A DNA stretch of 64,000 nucleotides from Linyphia triangularis (GCA_963978545.1 OZ021723.1:96550002-96614001); one strand, 5' to 3'; positions 49,814 to 61,473 are shown, counted from the first letter of the stretch. A program made the numbers and translations. Notes: generated by a model from the sequence alone, not told the origin.

Positions 49814-50692
49814 TGTTTTTAATGTCAATAGATTTACTCCAAATATACTTATAATGTTTATTAGTACTATCCAAACACATTTTGATTAGATTTATCAGAC
49901 AAAATTATATTATTAATATTCCACTACTGTTGATACATTAACTGCATTAAATATTACAAAACGTTTGATAAATTTTGTCGAAATAAAGTTTAAGAGTTGG
50001 ATCTATAAATGAATAAAACTGAATCTTTATGGAGTATGCTTATCATCGAAATTCATTGATGTAAAAACATAATTTTCATTTATGTTTTTTCATCATTGAA
50101 CATTAATTTAAAATTAATAGCAATTAATATGAATGTTAAAGATAAGTCTTATATAATATTTTCACTTCACATTTTGAAAATAAGTTATAAATTAGTTATA
50201 AATGTTAAATATATCAGTTACTTGTTTTAATTGTTGATTTCTTCATATAAATAAAGAATGTTTCACCTTCAAATATGTTAAAACATAGTTTGGGTTCAAA
50301 CGCATGACAGAAAATATTAGAATATATTTCAAAATTATTATTTTCCTTCAGTTTTTCCAAATTACAGAAGATAGTTTTTAAATATTCAAGTAAATTAAAC
50401 ATTCAAATTATACCTGAAGGTCCTACCAATTACATTAAAATTAAACTAGCAATCTAGTAATCAAGGAAAAACAGAAACTTATTATGAAACAAGCAAAAAA
50501 TTGCTTTTTAAATCAGAAAACTAAATTATAATAAATTTACTGGCATGTCAATATGATATTTAATCTGTGTTTAATAGAGGTGACAAATATTTGTATGAAA
50601 TCCATAATTTCTTAAACGCACTTTAGAAATTATGCATTTTAGTTATTTCAGTTAGTTAAAAGTATTATTTAGTTTTAAGTATACCTTAAGGT
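49814..50692. other. AT-rich, nothing recognised
   Basis: No feature seen. Confidence 0.5.
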
Positions 50693-50815
50693 CATTTTGA
50701 CTTTACTCTACTTTCTGGCAAAAAAAAAACTTGAGTCCTATTGTTCACACACACAAATTATTGAACAATAGGACCAAAGTTCTTTTTGCCAAAAAGTAGA
50801 GCCAAATTCAAAAGA
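50693..50815. repeat. Short hairpin element, arms about 50 bp
   Basis: The left arm has CTCTACTTTCTGGCAAAAAA and GTCCTATTGTTCA. The right arm has the complement TGAACAATAGGAC and TTTTTGCCAAAAAGTAGAG, with a loop of about 14 bases containing (CA)n. It looks like a very small MITE or solo hairpin. Ends are approximate. Confidence 0.75.
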
Positions 50816-51959
50816 AGAGCAAAAATTCTTTATTATTATTTTATGATCTTTCTTAACATAGCTTAAACAAGCTTTTTATACCATTGGCTCTATTTACCCA
50901 GATATCTTAAATATTTTATAATAAAGACCTGCTATTTCCAATGATTATTTTCAGTTCTATTTTTTATGTTTAAATTTTGTTCTGTACGCCATTATCATTT
51001 TAGAAATGATTTACTTAATAAAAATAAACATGTCTACGAAAATAAAATAGTAATAATAAACCAAATTTATTCATTGAGGTTTCCTTTTTTATCATAGTTC
51101 TCGTAATTTATACGAAATAATAAAACTATTTGAACTCTTCTTTCTAAACATGAAAACACTCTGGCGCAAAATGAACTTTACCAGAGTGAGCAATTCTTTC
51201 CTTAAAGTAGTAAATACGAATTCTCCTTTTCGCTGAACTTTTCTTTATTTCCTTCAACGTAATTGCAAACCCAACCATCGTAAAATCCAAATGCCGCCAA
51301 CTCTAATTCCTGAGACCAAAAATCCACTAACAAGGACATGGGAAATCCCAACTCGCTCAACAGTGCTCGAACACCAACGGTATTTCATAAATTAAGTTTC
51401 TGAATGTCTTTTTATCGAAAGGAGAAGCAATATCCTTGTAGAGTCTCTTGTTTTATTGCTCCATAAAAGAGAAAAGAGATTGAAATTTCCATTTGGAGGT
51501 TTCACAATGGCAGTTGCATTGTAGAAAGTACAAATAATGTTTCTAAAAAATAACGCTCACAACAAAGAAGATTTTTTTTTTTTCACTTTCAATACAGTGC
51601 AGTGAAAGTATTGCATTCCATCAAAAAAAGAATTTGTATTTCTAGACGTTCTAAAATATTTCGTAATGAATTACTGCCCTGGACTTAACTCTAAAATTAA
51701 AATTTCTCCTCTTGGTATTTTCTTGTGTTTTATTAGAAGATCGAAGGAAATAACAATACATTTATGAAGATAGAAACTAATTACTTAAGAATTTGTTTAC
51801 ATACAATCCATGATGAGCCTTCTGTTCTGGTTAGGGTCGCATCTTAATCGGAAGAAGTAAAGTTTCGTCACCAATCGCCCATGTATATAAAAATCTGAGC
51901 GCCATCTACATTTAAGAGTTACAACACGTTTCGTAACATACTGAGTTAAACAAAAAATA
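50816..51959. other. AT-rich, then a less AT-rich patch (51180-51560)
   Basis: 51180-51560 is unique, moderately GC-richer and without a long frame. Possible conserved non-coding DNA. The rest is featureless. Confidence 0.25.
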
Positions 51960-52270
51960 GACTAGAAAAAGTATGTGTATGTGTGTCTATGTGTCTGTAA
52001 TCAGTATTACTTCCGAATAGATTGACTTACAATGCTCAACTTTTGAATACGGAACTTGTTATTAAGATTTTCATCAATATAGAACAAGCTCACAAGGCAT
52101 CTTTCATTGAAAATATTGAGTAATGTGTGTGCATTTCAGCAATTGCCATAAAACGACTCTGACGATTTCGATCAAAACTACTGCGGTAATTTTTTTGTGA
52201 TTTTGGCATGTTTGTGTGCGTGTTCCGTTGTTGAGTTCGTTATCACTTAAATTATCACCTATCTTCCCAT
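51960..52270 (+). repeat. Dispersed repeat family B, partial copy
   Basis: Plus-strand orientation. It shares GACTAGAAAAAGTATGTGTA, the peptide-like frame VISITSE(stop)IDLQCS, and GCAATTGCCATAAAACGACTC, then GATTTCGATCAAAACTACTGC. It lacks the palindromic end seen at 561 and 61922. Confidence 0.65.
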
Positions 52271-52678
52271 TTTAAATTAATTAAAAAGGGAACAAGAAAA
52301 CGGTAAATTACTCCAATGCACATTAAATTTAAATGCAATGGCCAGTGTAAATAAAAGTTCTGCGATGTTTCACCCAAGAGTCTTAGGGTATATGTTTTAA
52401 CTATGACTAATTGTTTATTTGACCCAGTTCTATTCTCAGAGACTTTTTAAGACATTCAAACTCAAATATAGCAAATAGTATTGAAATTAGTAGAATACCA
52501 AAAATAGTGCTAAAATGGCACAGATGAAGGGGCAAGGTTTTGTAAGGCTTTTATTTACTAATATAGCGAAATTTTTTCGTATTTTTGGAAAATAATACTC
52601 TTTGAAAATATTATTCATTTTCTCTGAATCCATCCAAGAGAACATAAAAGATAAAGAAATCAAATAATTATTTCAGTA
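52271..52678. other. AT-rich, nothing recognised
   Basis: No feature seen. Confidence 0.45.
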
Positions 52679-52760
52679 TTAACTCCTTGCCTGTGGAATA
52701 TATTTGAGAAAACGTACTGAGTGCTAGAACTGAGTTCGAGCATCACAGGCAAGGTGTTAA
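52679..52760. mobile_element. 82-bp TTAA-flanked MITE (piggyBac-like), type P4
   Basis: TTAA at 52679-52682 and 52757-52760. Terminal repeats CTCCTTGCCTGTG (left) and CACCTTGCCTGTG (right, reverse complement) agree at 12 of 13. The whole element is only 82 bp including the TTAA copies, little more than two ends joined. Confidence 0.85.
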
Positions 52761-52789
52761 TATTGCATAAGTCATCAACAATACAGATT

Positions 52790-53798
52790 GCGCGTTTGAT
52801 CTATCAAAATTACCCTGGCGACCTTCATTAGCACGCAGAAGTGCCACAAATACGACGTGGCATGGATTCGACTAATGTCTGAAGGTATCCCGCAGAAAAT
52901 TCAACACCATGAATCTTGCACGGCAGTCCTGAAATCCATAGGAGTACAAGGTGGTTGAAATCTTGACTGAACGGCACATTTCACGCCATCCCAGACATGC
53001 TCAATAATGTTCATGTCTGGGGATTAGGTGGCCAGTGGAAGCGTCTTAAGTCAGAAGAGTGTTCCTGGAGCAAGTTTCTAGCGACACTCGACATGTGTGG
53101 TGTCGCATTGTCCTGAAGGAATAGTCTAAGTCCGTGCGAATGCAGCATGGACATGAATGGGTATGGAGGAACAGATAGGATGCTTACGTACCTCTCACCT
53201 GTCAATGTCGTATCTAGACTTAGCAGGGGTCACATATTATGTCAACTACATGCATCTCTTACCATCACAGAGGCTCCACCATTTTGAACAGTCCCCTGTA
53301 GACACGTAAGGTTGTCTTCATACCCGTGCACGTCTATCTGTCGGATACAATTGAAAACGAGACTCATTATTAGACCAGGCAACGTGCTTCCAATCAATGG
53401 CGGTATTGGCAAGCGAGGCGTAAGGCTTTGTGCGGTGTCGTTAACACGAGTAGGCCTCGGTCTTCGGAAGCTTATGTCAATGATGATCCTTTGAAATGTT
53501 CGCTAGTTGATTCCCCGGCATCGAAATCAGCGGCAATTTGTAGAAGTGTTGAATGTCTATCCTGTTTAAGTATTCTTCTTAGTCGTCGATATTCCCGTTC
53601 TTTCTATGTCATTTCCCGGCGACATAGATGTCTGAGATTTGATATTTTACCCGATATTTGATATTCACGGTATACTCCTGAAATGGTAGTACGCGAAAAT
53701 CCACATTTCTTCACTACCTCGGAGATGCTATGTCCCATCTCTCGTGAGCAGACTATAACGCCACGTTCAAAGGCTCTTAAATCTTGATAACCTGCCAT
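52790..53798 (-). pseudogene. Tc1-like transposase, dead
   Basis: Minus-strand fragments in family order: N-terminal helix-turn-helix MAGYQDLRAFERGVIVC ... GFSRTTISGVYREYQ (53798-53620); a second HTH-like part RRLRRILKQDRHSTLLQIAAD (about 53590-53530); SNNESRFQLYPTDRRARV (about 53375-53320); TVQNGGASVMV and TLTGERYVSIL; LQDNATPHMSSVARN (53110 region); then, in another frame, SPDMNIIEHVWDGVK (about 53020). The second Asp and the final Glu of the DDE triad are present, but the first, normally in SDESRF, is Asn (NNESRF). Several frameshifts and stops make it non-functional. Terminal inverted repeats were not found. Confidence 0.88.
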
Positions 53799-54500
53799 TA
53801 AAGCAGCAGGAATCGATCTAACAGCGTTGTCAGACACCTATTGTCTTGTATTGGTGCTTCCGATCATATCACATTAAGTTGATTGGTTGCATAGCTCCGT
53901 TATTTGAATATGCATACCTATAATAGTTTGTTATTGCTCTTCAGTGTACAACACCCCCTAACTCCCAATATACATTAGGGTGGATCGTTCTTCTATGGAG
54001 AAAAAAAAATTATTATCAAACAAAACCTACCTATGGGGAAAAGATGTTCTATGATATAGAGATTAGGGAAAAAATAATAAAAAAAAATTATTTAAAAATT
54101 TTGCACTGCCACAAAGGGGTTGAATTTTCGAAAAAAATCCAAAAAGTCCTAATTTTCGTTAAATGATTTTACACTAAAAATAATTGTTTTTTACAATATA
54201 AATCCTAAAAAAGTGATGATTACTGAATAATTAGTAGTACAATGTACATTTCAACCTTTTTTGACCCAAATCCCTCCCCCCCCCCCCATATCACCGTTGA
54301 ATCAGCCCTACAACCCTATAGTGCAGTTGTCAGCGGCTTACGGAATTCGACGCCTAATCGGTGAGAGCTGTTCTTGTAAAGTAAATTAAATTACAATTTT
54401 ATTATGTGACATTTGTTTGTTTATGTACTTGGACTAATACTGTACTGAGGCGTTGTTAAGAAAAGACATGATTTGTCCTATATTTGGGTTAGGCTGTAAT

Positions 54501-56007
54501 ATGCCCACGATTATGCTTCCTACGTACGAAAAACGTAATAAGGTGCGTATATTGGCATTCAAAAAGATAAGCAAAGTACAGTGTATTTAAATACACTTTT
54601 CTCCGCGTGTCAATAAGTTGCAAGTAAGTTAGGAGAGACCTGGAAACGAGCTTTAATACCAATAAATGACCATTACAACATTTTAAGAAAAATAAGTTCA
54701 TACTACGACAAATATCGCGCTTTCAAAGCTAGAAAATTAATGGAAAGCTATCTCAAGTAAAGCACATCGTAAGTTTTGTTCATGCGTAGACTTGGTTGTT
54801 TTCAGATTATCTGGCGCCGTCAGTAACACGTGGGCTATAATGCGCCGAAACATTTGTCATTTTACTAGCTAATATACATTTACAAACACCCATGCCTTAC
54901 ACGGGACTCATACCCGCAACTTCGCGGTCTACAAGCTAGCACACTAACCACTCTACAGTTTGGTCGACTAGTTCATGCGTCGACAATGACATAGATACAG
55001 CAATGTTGGTTGCGATAATAGGTAGTCTGTCAACACAGGTATCAAAGAAGGTGTTATACGAAATATGGAACTGATTCTGAAGCGTTCACTACAATGGTTT
55101 GTGTGCGAGTTACAAGCCAAAGAGAGACCGTATGCAAGATACTACCTGTAGTTTCATTCACGTAAATCCAACCTATGCGAACTGACTAACAAGAAAGTCT
55201 TACGTACTGATCAACTGTGCTTGATGGAAATTTGTGAAGCCATCACTGTGGACAAAGCAGCGAAGTGTTGTTGAAGAGAAACTCTGAAAAGATTCGTCAC
55301 TCAAGGTGGTTTACAACCCCCAACAGAATTCTCATGTTCTATTTGGCTTAGAAGTCCAACCAAAGCTTTATTGACATTAATTACGTTCATCGTAAAAATC
55401 TAGGCACCTATGTGATTCAACATCAAAACCAAACAATCGGTAATCTATGATGCAGAGCATTTGCATTAATCAATCTTTCTATCACGTTATTTCTCAATTG
55501 ATTTGAAGAAAATCATTGATCAGTTAATTTTTTAAACGGAGATTTGGGCTTTCCTGAAAATATCCTGATATCAATGCTAGCTGACGACAAAAATAACACA
55601 AAGGAATCGGTCCTCCAAAGAATTTTGAATTTGCGCAAAGTCAAACGGTCTGCTGCAACCCAAACCCTTTTAGCGATTAATATCCGTATCTTAAACATAC
55701 CAACTTTTGACCCTTGTGTGACAGATTATGTGAACTTTATTACGTGGGAGAATGTGATAGAACGATTTAGTGATGACATGATTTCAGGAGCAATAGTAAA
55801 CTCAGCAATCATTTCTACGGCAATACTATAGTATTACCTACTATCAAGGGGTATCCCTGTCGTACTCAAGCTACAGAACGAATAGTCACAGAAGCATTTT
55901 CTGCTGTAAGTGGATCATACAGAAGAGATGGGTTAAAAAGAAATAGCCTGGAATCACGAAACCTCAAGCCAGTTTTCAACACCAAACGTGATTACCGTTC
56001 ACTGTAA
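54501..56007 (+). pseudogene. Broken transposon gene of an undescribed-looking family
   Basis: It begins ATG PTIMLPTYEKRNKVRILAF at 54501, comparable in place and style to the VNAYEKKFHFLLYRIN start at 37013. After many stops, and a SINE, a 95-codon frame (55544-55831) reads MGFPENILISMLADDKNN, RILNLRKVKR, IPTFDPCVTDYVNFITW. After a frameshift, 55852-56007 reads YPCRTQATERIVTEAFSAV, RDGLKRNSLESRNLKP and ends in TAA. From memory, the GLPKNVL...MLTDD...RILKAR and FPCHTQAVER...TEA...RDGFI...LESR motifs define a high-copy protein in arthropod genomes with no assigned activity. I see no DDE triad, BED finger or hAT dimerisation motif. Confidence 0.6.
54788..54970 (-). mobile_element. tRNA-derived SINE, family S1, nested in the 2.5-kb transposon
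   Basis: Minus orientation. A 10-bp duplication GTTCATGCGT flanks it at 54778-54787 and 54971-54980, extendable to 14 with one mismatch. The B-box region is mutated to GGTATGAGTCC. It is more diverged from the other copies than they are from each other. It interrupts the transposon coding remnant. Confidence 0.9.
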
Positions 56008-56515
56008 ATCCGATGATTTTTTGATTTTTCTTGATTTAATTCTTAAGAAGTTGTAATATGTTCCTAAGCTTTTTTTTTCTGTAACCATTTAGTATATGTC
56101 CTATCATTCCAATAAACATTTAAAAGTACTAAAGGCCTGTTTCACTTAAACAAAAATCACTTTGACATTTTACCATTAAAAAGCTTAAATACCAAGACTT
56201 CATCCCCCTTGCAAAGAGCTTGACATAAAATTTATTATTTTCATTTTATTTTTCCCTTAATTAATGTACCTCAGAACATCTTTTCCGTACAGGTAGGTTT
56301 TGAAATTCTTTAGAAAAAAAATTCAATTGAATTTGACTTTTTGCTATAAAAAAGCTCAAATACCTAAACTTCATCCTCCTTGTGGCAGTACTGAACTTAA
56401 AATTTAATTTTTTTAATTATTTTTCTATGTATCTATATACCATAGAACATCTTTTCCCCATAGGTCGGATTTGAAATTCTGAATTTTTTTTTTTTCGATC
56501 CTCCCTAATATACAT

Positions 56516-56830
56516 GTATATTTTCATTGAACTGAAAATACTGCAAATTGTAACTCGAACATCTTTTATTCTTAATTTTATTTAAAAGAAAAAAAGTCTT
56601 AATGTAGTAATTACCTAATATCACCTTAAACGACACTGTTACTATACCAAAATTTTTTTGTTATATAATATCATCCAAATTTTCAAAGGTATAATATCTT
56701 TCGTCAGATGTACAATGCCATATTGAATCGTTGACCAGGGATTGATTTGAGTATGCTTTTCAAATGTCAAATATTTTACAGTAAATTCAAAATTTGAAGA
56801 TTAATTGAATTTGTAAAATAGGATAAATAT
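56516..56830. other. AT-rich, nothing recognised
   Basis: No feature seen. Confidence 0.45.
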
Positions 56831-56834
56831 CTAT

Positions 56835-57300
56835 TGTTGCACAAATTGTCTGTATATATTGTAAATAGGGACGTATTATTTCAAAATTCTATTGTAATTT
56901 ATTTTTATCTTATTTTATTTATTAATTAATAGCGATTATACAAGTTAGAAAAAGGTGGCAACACCTAAAGCAATCGAGAAGTTTCGAGATATTTCTTTTC
57001 CGATGAATTGGCTGGAAATTTCGAGAATGTCTCACGCGCTTGTGTATAAAAGACTGGAGAACCGGAAAGTTTTCAGATGGACTTCGGACTTCGTTGAAAG
57101 CTGATCGCTTTGTTTACCTATTGGAGTGAGCTTGTATAATCGCTGAATTCGAAGTTATTTTTGTTGAAGCTTGTGTTGAAGCTTGAGAGTAATTAAACTG
57201 TTGCCTGTGAATAAATTTTGTGAGTTTTCTGAAGAGAGAATAAATATTTTTAAACCGTGAAAACTGCATCATCATTGCCTCAGTGGAAAAATTCATAACA
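56835..57300 (+). mobile_element. Solo LTR of a second retrotransposon family
   Basis: It starts TGTTGCACAAATTG and ends AAATTCATAACA. A 4-bp duplication CTAT flanks it (56831-56834 and 57301-57304). It has a TATA box TATAAAA (57045-57051) and AATAAA at 57210-57215 and again near 57239. It differs in sequence from the LTR at 39000. The direction is plus by TATA and poly-A order. A 60-codon minus frame over it is a shadow. Confidence 0.82.
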
Positions 57301-57304
57301 CTAT

Positions 57305-58439
57305 GTAGAATTATAAAATTTTTAAAACAAAGTCCATGCGTAGAAAATTCATAACTTAGTAAAAAATATATATTCCTCTAATCAGGATTTTTAGTGCTCG
57401 AAAAAATATATCAACAGCAACACTCTAAAATATATTTTTCATTTAATAATTGTTCATATTGTTTCTTATCAAAATATATATGTACTCCAACACAGCAAAA
57501 CAAATCCACTAACTTTATATCAACGAATAATAACATATGCTCTTTCTCTCAGAATCCAAACCAAACAATATATATGTCACTTATTCTATAATTTCCAAGA
57601 AAAATAAAGACGATGATGGCAATAAAAACGGACCAGAGAATAATCTTTCTGAAAAACTACCTTTCGTTGAAATTTATATACAAGTAGAAAAATAGCTTCG
57701 AAAATCTTCCATCGAATTTTTGAGTCCGATTATTTGTTGTTTTTTCCCCCCACACTTCTAGATACATTCTCGCATTTTTGAACTCTCCCTCCTTCCCTCA
57801 AAAACCAATCGATTTAAGCAAGGAGACCTCGCGATCAATAGGGCACAAGACAAACAGAACTATTATATATAAGTCGTCAATAGCCAAAGTGGAGTAAGTC
57901 ACATTCAAACGATTTTTAAGAAACAAGCAGCTCAGTTTGAACCTTCCGCCAGTTTTCATTGATCAAAGAAAATCTGTTTCTGATATTTTTCAGGAAGACA
58001 ATTTCACAATTTTTGAGCCTAAGACAAATTAAGCATTCTCAATATTTAATTTTCAATAATTTCCATACCTATCTTCAATGTGCACGGGGATTTAAATAAC
58101 GTTCAATGCTAAACATCGCACAATTTTTAATTACACTGTAATAATAGCCAATGCATTAAAATGCCATGTGGTGTTATTTACCGTTTTCATATTTTCACTC
58201 ATTCAAATAAAAATGGCCAGTTTGCCGATATTTCAGGCAATATTTTTTACATGGGCAAAGAAAAAAACTCTCCAGGAAGGCGAAATTAGCGATGTTGTTC
58301 GATACACATTACACTGACATTTCTTGAGCATGAAACAGAAAAAAAAATCAATTGTTGATTTGCGATGCTCAAGGGCAGAGAGTTTTAATCAACAATCGTT
58401 TTTTCAACTTTTTACGCTTTTATCGCCTTTCTACGAGAA
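57305..58439. other. Unassigned; slightly less AT-rich at 57730-58440
   Basis: No repeat ends, RNA gene or exon bounded by splice sites. Short frames only. Confidence 0.35.
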
Positions 58440-58800
58440 TTACGGAGGTGGGAATGATTAAAACACCTTAAGAGGTATCAACAAAATTTAATCAAAATTG
58501 TTTGACCCTTTTTTTAGCAATTGCTGAAAAACACGATTTTTCATGTTTTGAACAGTACGCGCATGCGCGATTTTGACGAAAACCTTAATGGTAGGTCTCA
58601 TGGTCACCACTGACCCGCACACCAAATTTGAACATCGTAAGTCAATTTGATCTGTAGTTATGGAGACCACGTATGCACAGACATATATATTTTTCTAGAC
58701 CACTTTTTTTAAATCAGTATGTTCCAAAAAAAAGGAAAAATGCGGATTTTTTTTTTTTTTTTTTGGACCGAATGCTATATTTTCAATACTCTATGTAAAC
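58440..58800 (-). repeat. Dispersed repeat family B, inverted copy
   Basis: On the minus strand it shows the family start CATATGTTTACATAGAGTAT then ATAGCATTCGGTCC, a T/A-tract (58749-58764) and the frame MVSITTDQIDLRCSNLV with IKVFVKIAHARTV (58670-58560). It matches 61922 onward and 47395-47806. Confidence 0.78.
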
Positions 58801-60187
58801 ATATGGTTAATTGAAAATAAAAAGAACCACTGGTCAGAATGACCTAAAATTGTACATAAATATACAGGAAGAAGGAGTAATGATTTAGTAAAAGATAAAA
58901 ATGCTACTTTGAAATGTTTTTTATGTTAAACTATTTTCCCTTTTTTCAAGTACATCCAGGTCTACTAAAAAGTCCATACTCAAGTTCTATATCCAGGTCA
59001 ATATCAAGATTGTTTAAAATTGCTTTTAAAAACTTATGATTATATTGTTTAGCAAACTTTAACATCAGTATCTTATATCAGGTACGTTTAACCTATGAAA
59101 AAATATTATAAACTCATTTTTTTTAACTTTCTATGAAAAGGAACAGCGAAATTTGGCAATTTACCATTATTTTTTTTTTTTTTTTTTTTTTTCTTAAAGT
59201 AAACCTTTTATTGATGGTTTTTTTTTATATATGGAAAACTAAAAAAAGAATTTTAAAAACATATTAATTTATTTTTATGGGATGTGGGTATGGTAGAAGG
59301 GTAGTGAATCTTCTTAAGAATCTATAAGTAATTTTACCATTTTATTTTGATTTATTGGTGAATTTATTATTAAATGTGTGGTAATCATTCTGGAAAATAG
59401 AAGCATTGTTACTCCTTTTGATTTCACAAGCAGACAAAATATAAGCTACAAGTTCATTTGTAATTTCATGCAAATCTCTGACATTTTTATAATCACTAGA
59501 AAGTAATTTAAAGAAATCTCTCAGTACCAGTAGAGCTTTGTCGAAGAAAATGTTTTGCTATGAAAAACAAAATTGGTTAAGCAATTTGGGTTTTTTGTCT
59601 AGTTCCTTAAGTCATTTTGCAAATGCAATATATTTTTAGGATTAGTTTGTAGTTACAAGTTTCTAGTTATATTATTGTAGTGATTTGTCAGCGCCACATA
59701 TGGTTATTTTTTATAGAATGATTAAATTGTTTTACTTTAATTTTATTTTAAGTTTAACAGTTTAAAATGAAAATACTTATTTAAGTCTATAATTGTTTGT
59801 AAAATGTAATAAACGAAAAGAAAAATCCTTTATCGTTGTTAGTTTTCCTTTTTCTTTTTTAAATAAATCTTTTAGTAATGGTGTTTCCTTTTTTTTTTTT
59901 TTTTTTTTTTTTTTCCTTTTTTTTTTTTTTTTTGAAAAACTTAAAAAGGAATTTTAAAAACATATTAATTTAATTTTATCACATAAAGAGAAACCAGATT
60001 TAAAACGAAATAAAAAAAAATTATGTTAATATTTGTATTAATTGGGTAATTTTTATAAAAGAATGGCTGTACAAAATATTTTGCCATTACTATAAAAAAT
60101 TAATTTGTAATACAATAGAGGCCTACAAAGCAGATAATCACAAAAATGTTAAAGTATTAGCCAAACGAAAAGTACATAATATCTCTC
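58801..60187. repeat. AT-rich; direct repeat pair with long T-tracts
   Basis: 59150-59280 and 59840-59980 share, in order, a T-tract, an AACCTTTTATTGATGG / AATCTTTTAGTAATGG word, a second T-tract and TTTTAAAAACATATTAATTT. They lie about 690 bp apart in the same orientation. This may be an old segmental duplication. Nothing else is recognised. Confidence 0.5.
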
Positions 60188-60459
60188 TTAACCCTCTGAG
60201 CGTCAAGGGAATGGGCGAAATTATACAGTTGTTTTCCCTGCAATAATTTTAAATTTTATTTCTGATCCAAATATATAATTTTTTTTAATTATTTTTTATT
60301 TATTTTGTTTTAAGTAGGTTTTAAACTATCATCCTAATAAAAAGATTTAAAAAATATTTTATTTTACATTTTATTTATAAATTTAAAAAGGTTGTGTATT
60401 GCTGGAAAAACTGGGGATCAAATGACGGATATATACGCCCGTGACCCTCAGAAGGTTAA
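60188..60459. mobile_element. TTAA-flanked MITE (piggyBac-like), type P5
   Basis: TTAA at 60188-60191 and 60456-60459. Terminal repeats CCCTCTGAGCGTCA (left) and CCTTCTGAGGGTCA (right, reverse complement) match at 12 of 14. It is 272 bp with an AT-rich, non-coding interior. The terminal motif differs from types P1-P4. Confidence 0.83.
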
Positions 60460-61299
60460 TGTGCTTATTTCATATAGTTTTTTTGCACTATAATTTGAAT
60501 CTATGTTAATAAAGTGTACATACACACTTAAACCTCTTTTTTATCGTTTTGAAAATCTTTTTTTTTTCTTCTTGTACTTGAAATTACATAATTAATAATG
60601 TTGTTTACATTAAAAAATTCAGTTTTATTCAAAAATTAATTAACTAATTAATAGTTAACTCTTAAAAAGCATATTTTTAACAGTGATTACTCAAGTTGTA
60701 ATGAAAATAATATATAGAAAAGCAATTATTGTTGGAAATTGTTCGTAATAATATTAATAATTCATAATGTTTTGAGCCTGCATCAAGTTTCTGAAATCTA
60801 TAGTTTTTTCAATAGAATTTTTTAACCTTAAAAATAGAAAAAAAATCGCAATTTTTCTAAAAACTTTTGTGTTTAAAAATCTAGCAAAATTCATTTTCAT
60901 TTCTAATCAGTTAGACTGAGGTTCAAAACATCTAATAGTTCATTCAGATTTGAAATCTCAAAACATTTTTCAAAAAGATTATATTAAACTACAGTTATCA
61001 TTCTTCAATGAAGTTTCACGTGCCATAAACACGATTTCTTAGGTAACGAGGTTAAGATATTCAAATTAATTTCAGAACGAAATAGTACCTCAAACTAATA
61101 AAATAACTATCTAGCTTTCAGATTATATCATTATCTTGAAAAAATTCCATCTAGAGTTTAATTTAAAGCAAAAAAAAAAAAAAAAAAACTGAAAACACAT
61201 TCTAACTATTTTTGCGATGTTTCAAGTGTGTACATACACCTACCTGTATCACAGTTTCGATACAATTCCTCGTGGAAGATCACCAAGATGTCCAGAGGA
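60460..61299. other. AT-rich, nothing recognised
   Basis: An A-tract lies at about 61170-61188. Confidence 0.45.
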
Positions 61300-61314
61300 C
61301 ACTTAATAGTTCAG

Positions 61315-61446
61315 TTGGTTGTATTCAGATTATCTGGCGCCGTCAGCAACATGAGGGCTATAATGCGCCGAAACATTCGTCATTATACAAGCCAACATAC
61401 ATTTACAAACACCCATGCCTACGCGGGACTCGAACCCGCAACCTCG
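61315..61446 (-). mobile_element. SINE family S1, 5'-truncated but with perfect target duplication
   Basis: A perfect 15-bp duplication CACTTAATAGTTCAG borders it at 61300-61314 and 61447-61461. The copy includes the tail, body and B box (61426-61436) but stops about 10 bp upstream of the B box, so the A box and anticodon part are absent. A truncated 5' end with intact duplications indicates incomplete reverse transcription at insertion, not later deletion. Confidence 0.93.
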
Positions 61447-61473
61447 CACTTAATAGTTCAGATGTTATTATGA

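Larger units (their letters stand above)
53976..56507 (+). mobile_element. 2.5-kb DNA transposon with 8-bp target duplication (hAT-type ends)
   Basis: The ends are TAGGGTGGATCG (left) and TAGGGAGGATCG (right, reverse complement). A perfect 8-bp duplication ATATACAT flanks them at 53968-53975 and 56508-56515. Inverted homology continues inward for about 150 bp (TATGGGGAAAAGATGTTCTA, then CACTGCCACAA), and the right end carries an extra, tandem copy of that region (56155-56330 before 56331-56507). The 8-bp duplication with TAGGG ends fits the hAT superfamily; P elements also make 8-bp duplications. It contains broken coding sequence (54501-56007) and a later SINE insertion (54788-54970). The peptide remnants do not look like a standard hAT transposase. 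Confidence 0.85.
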
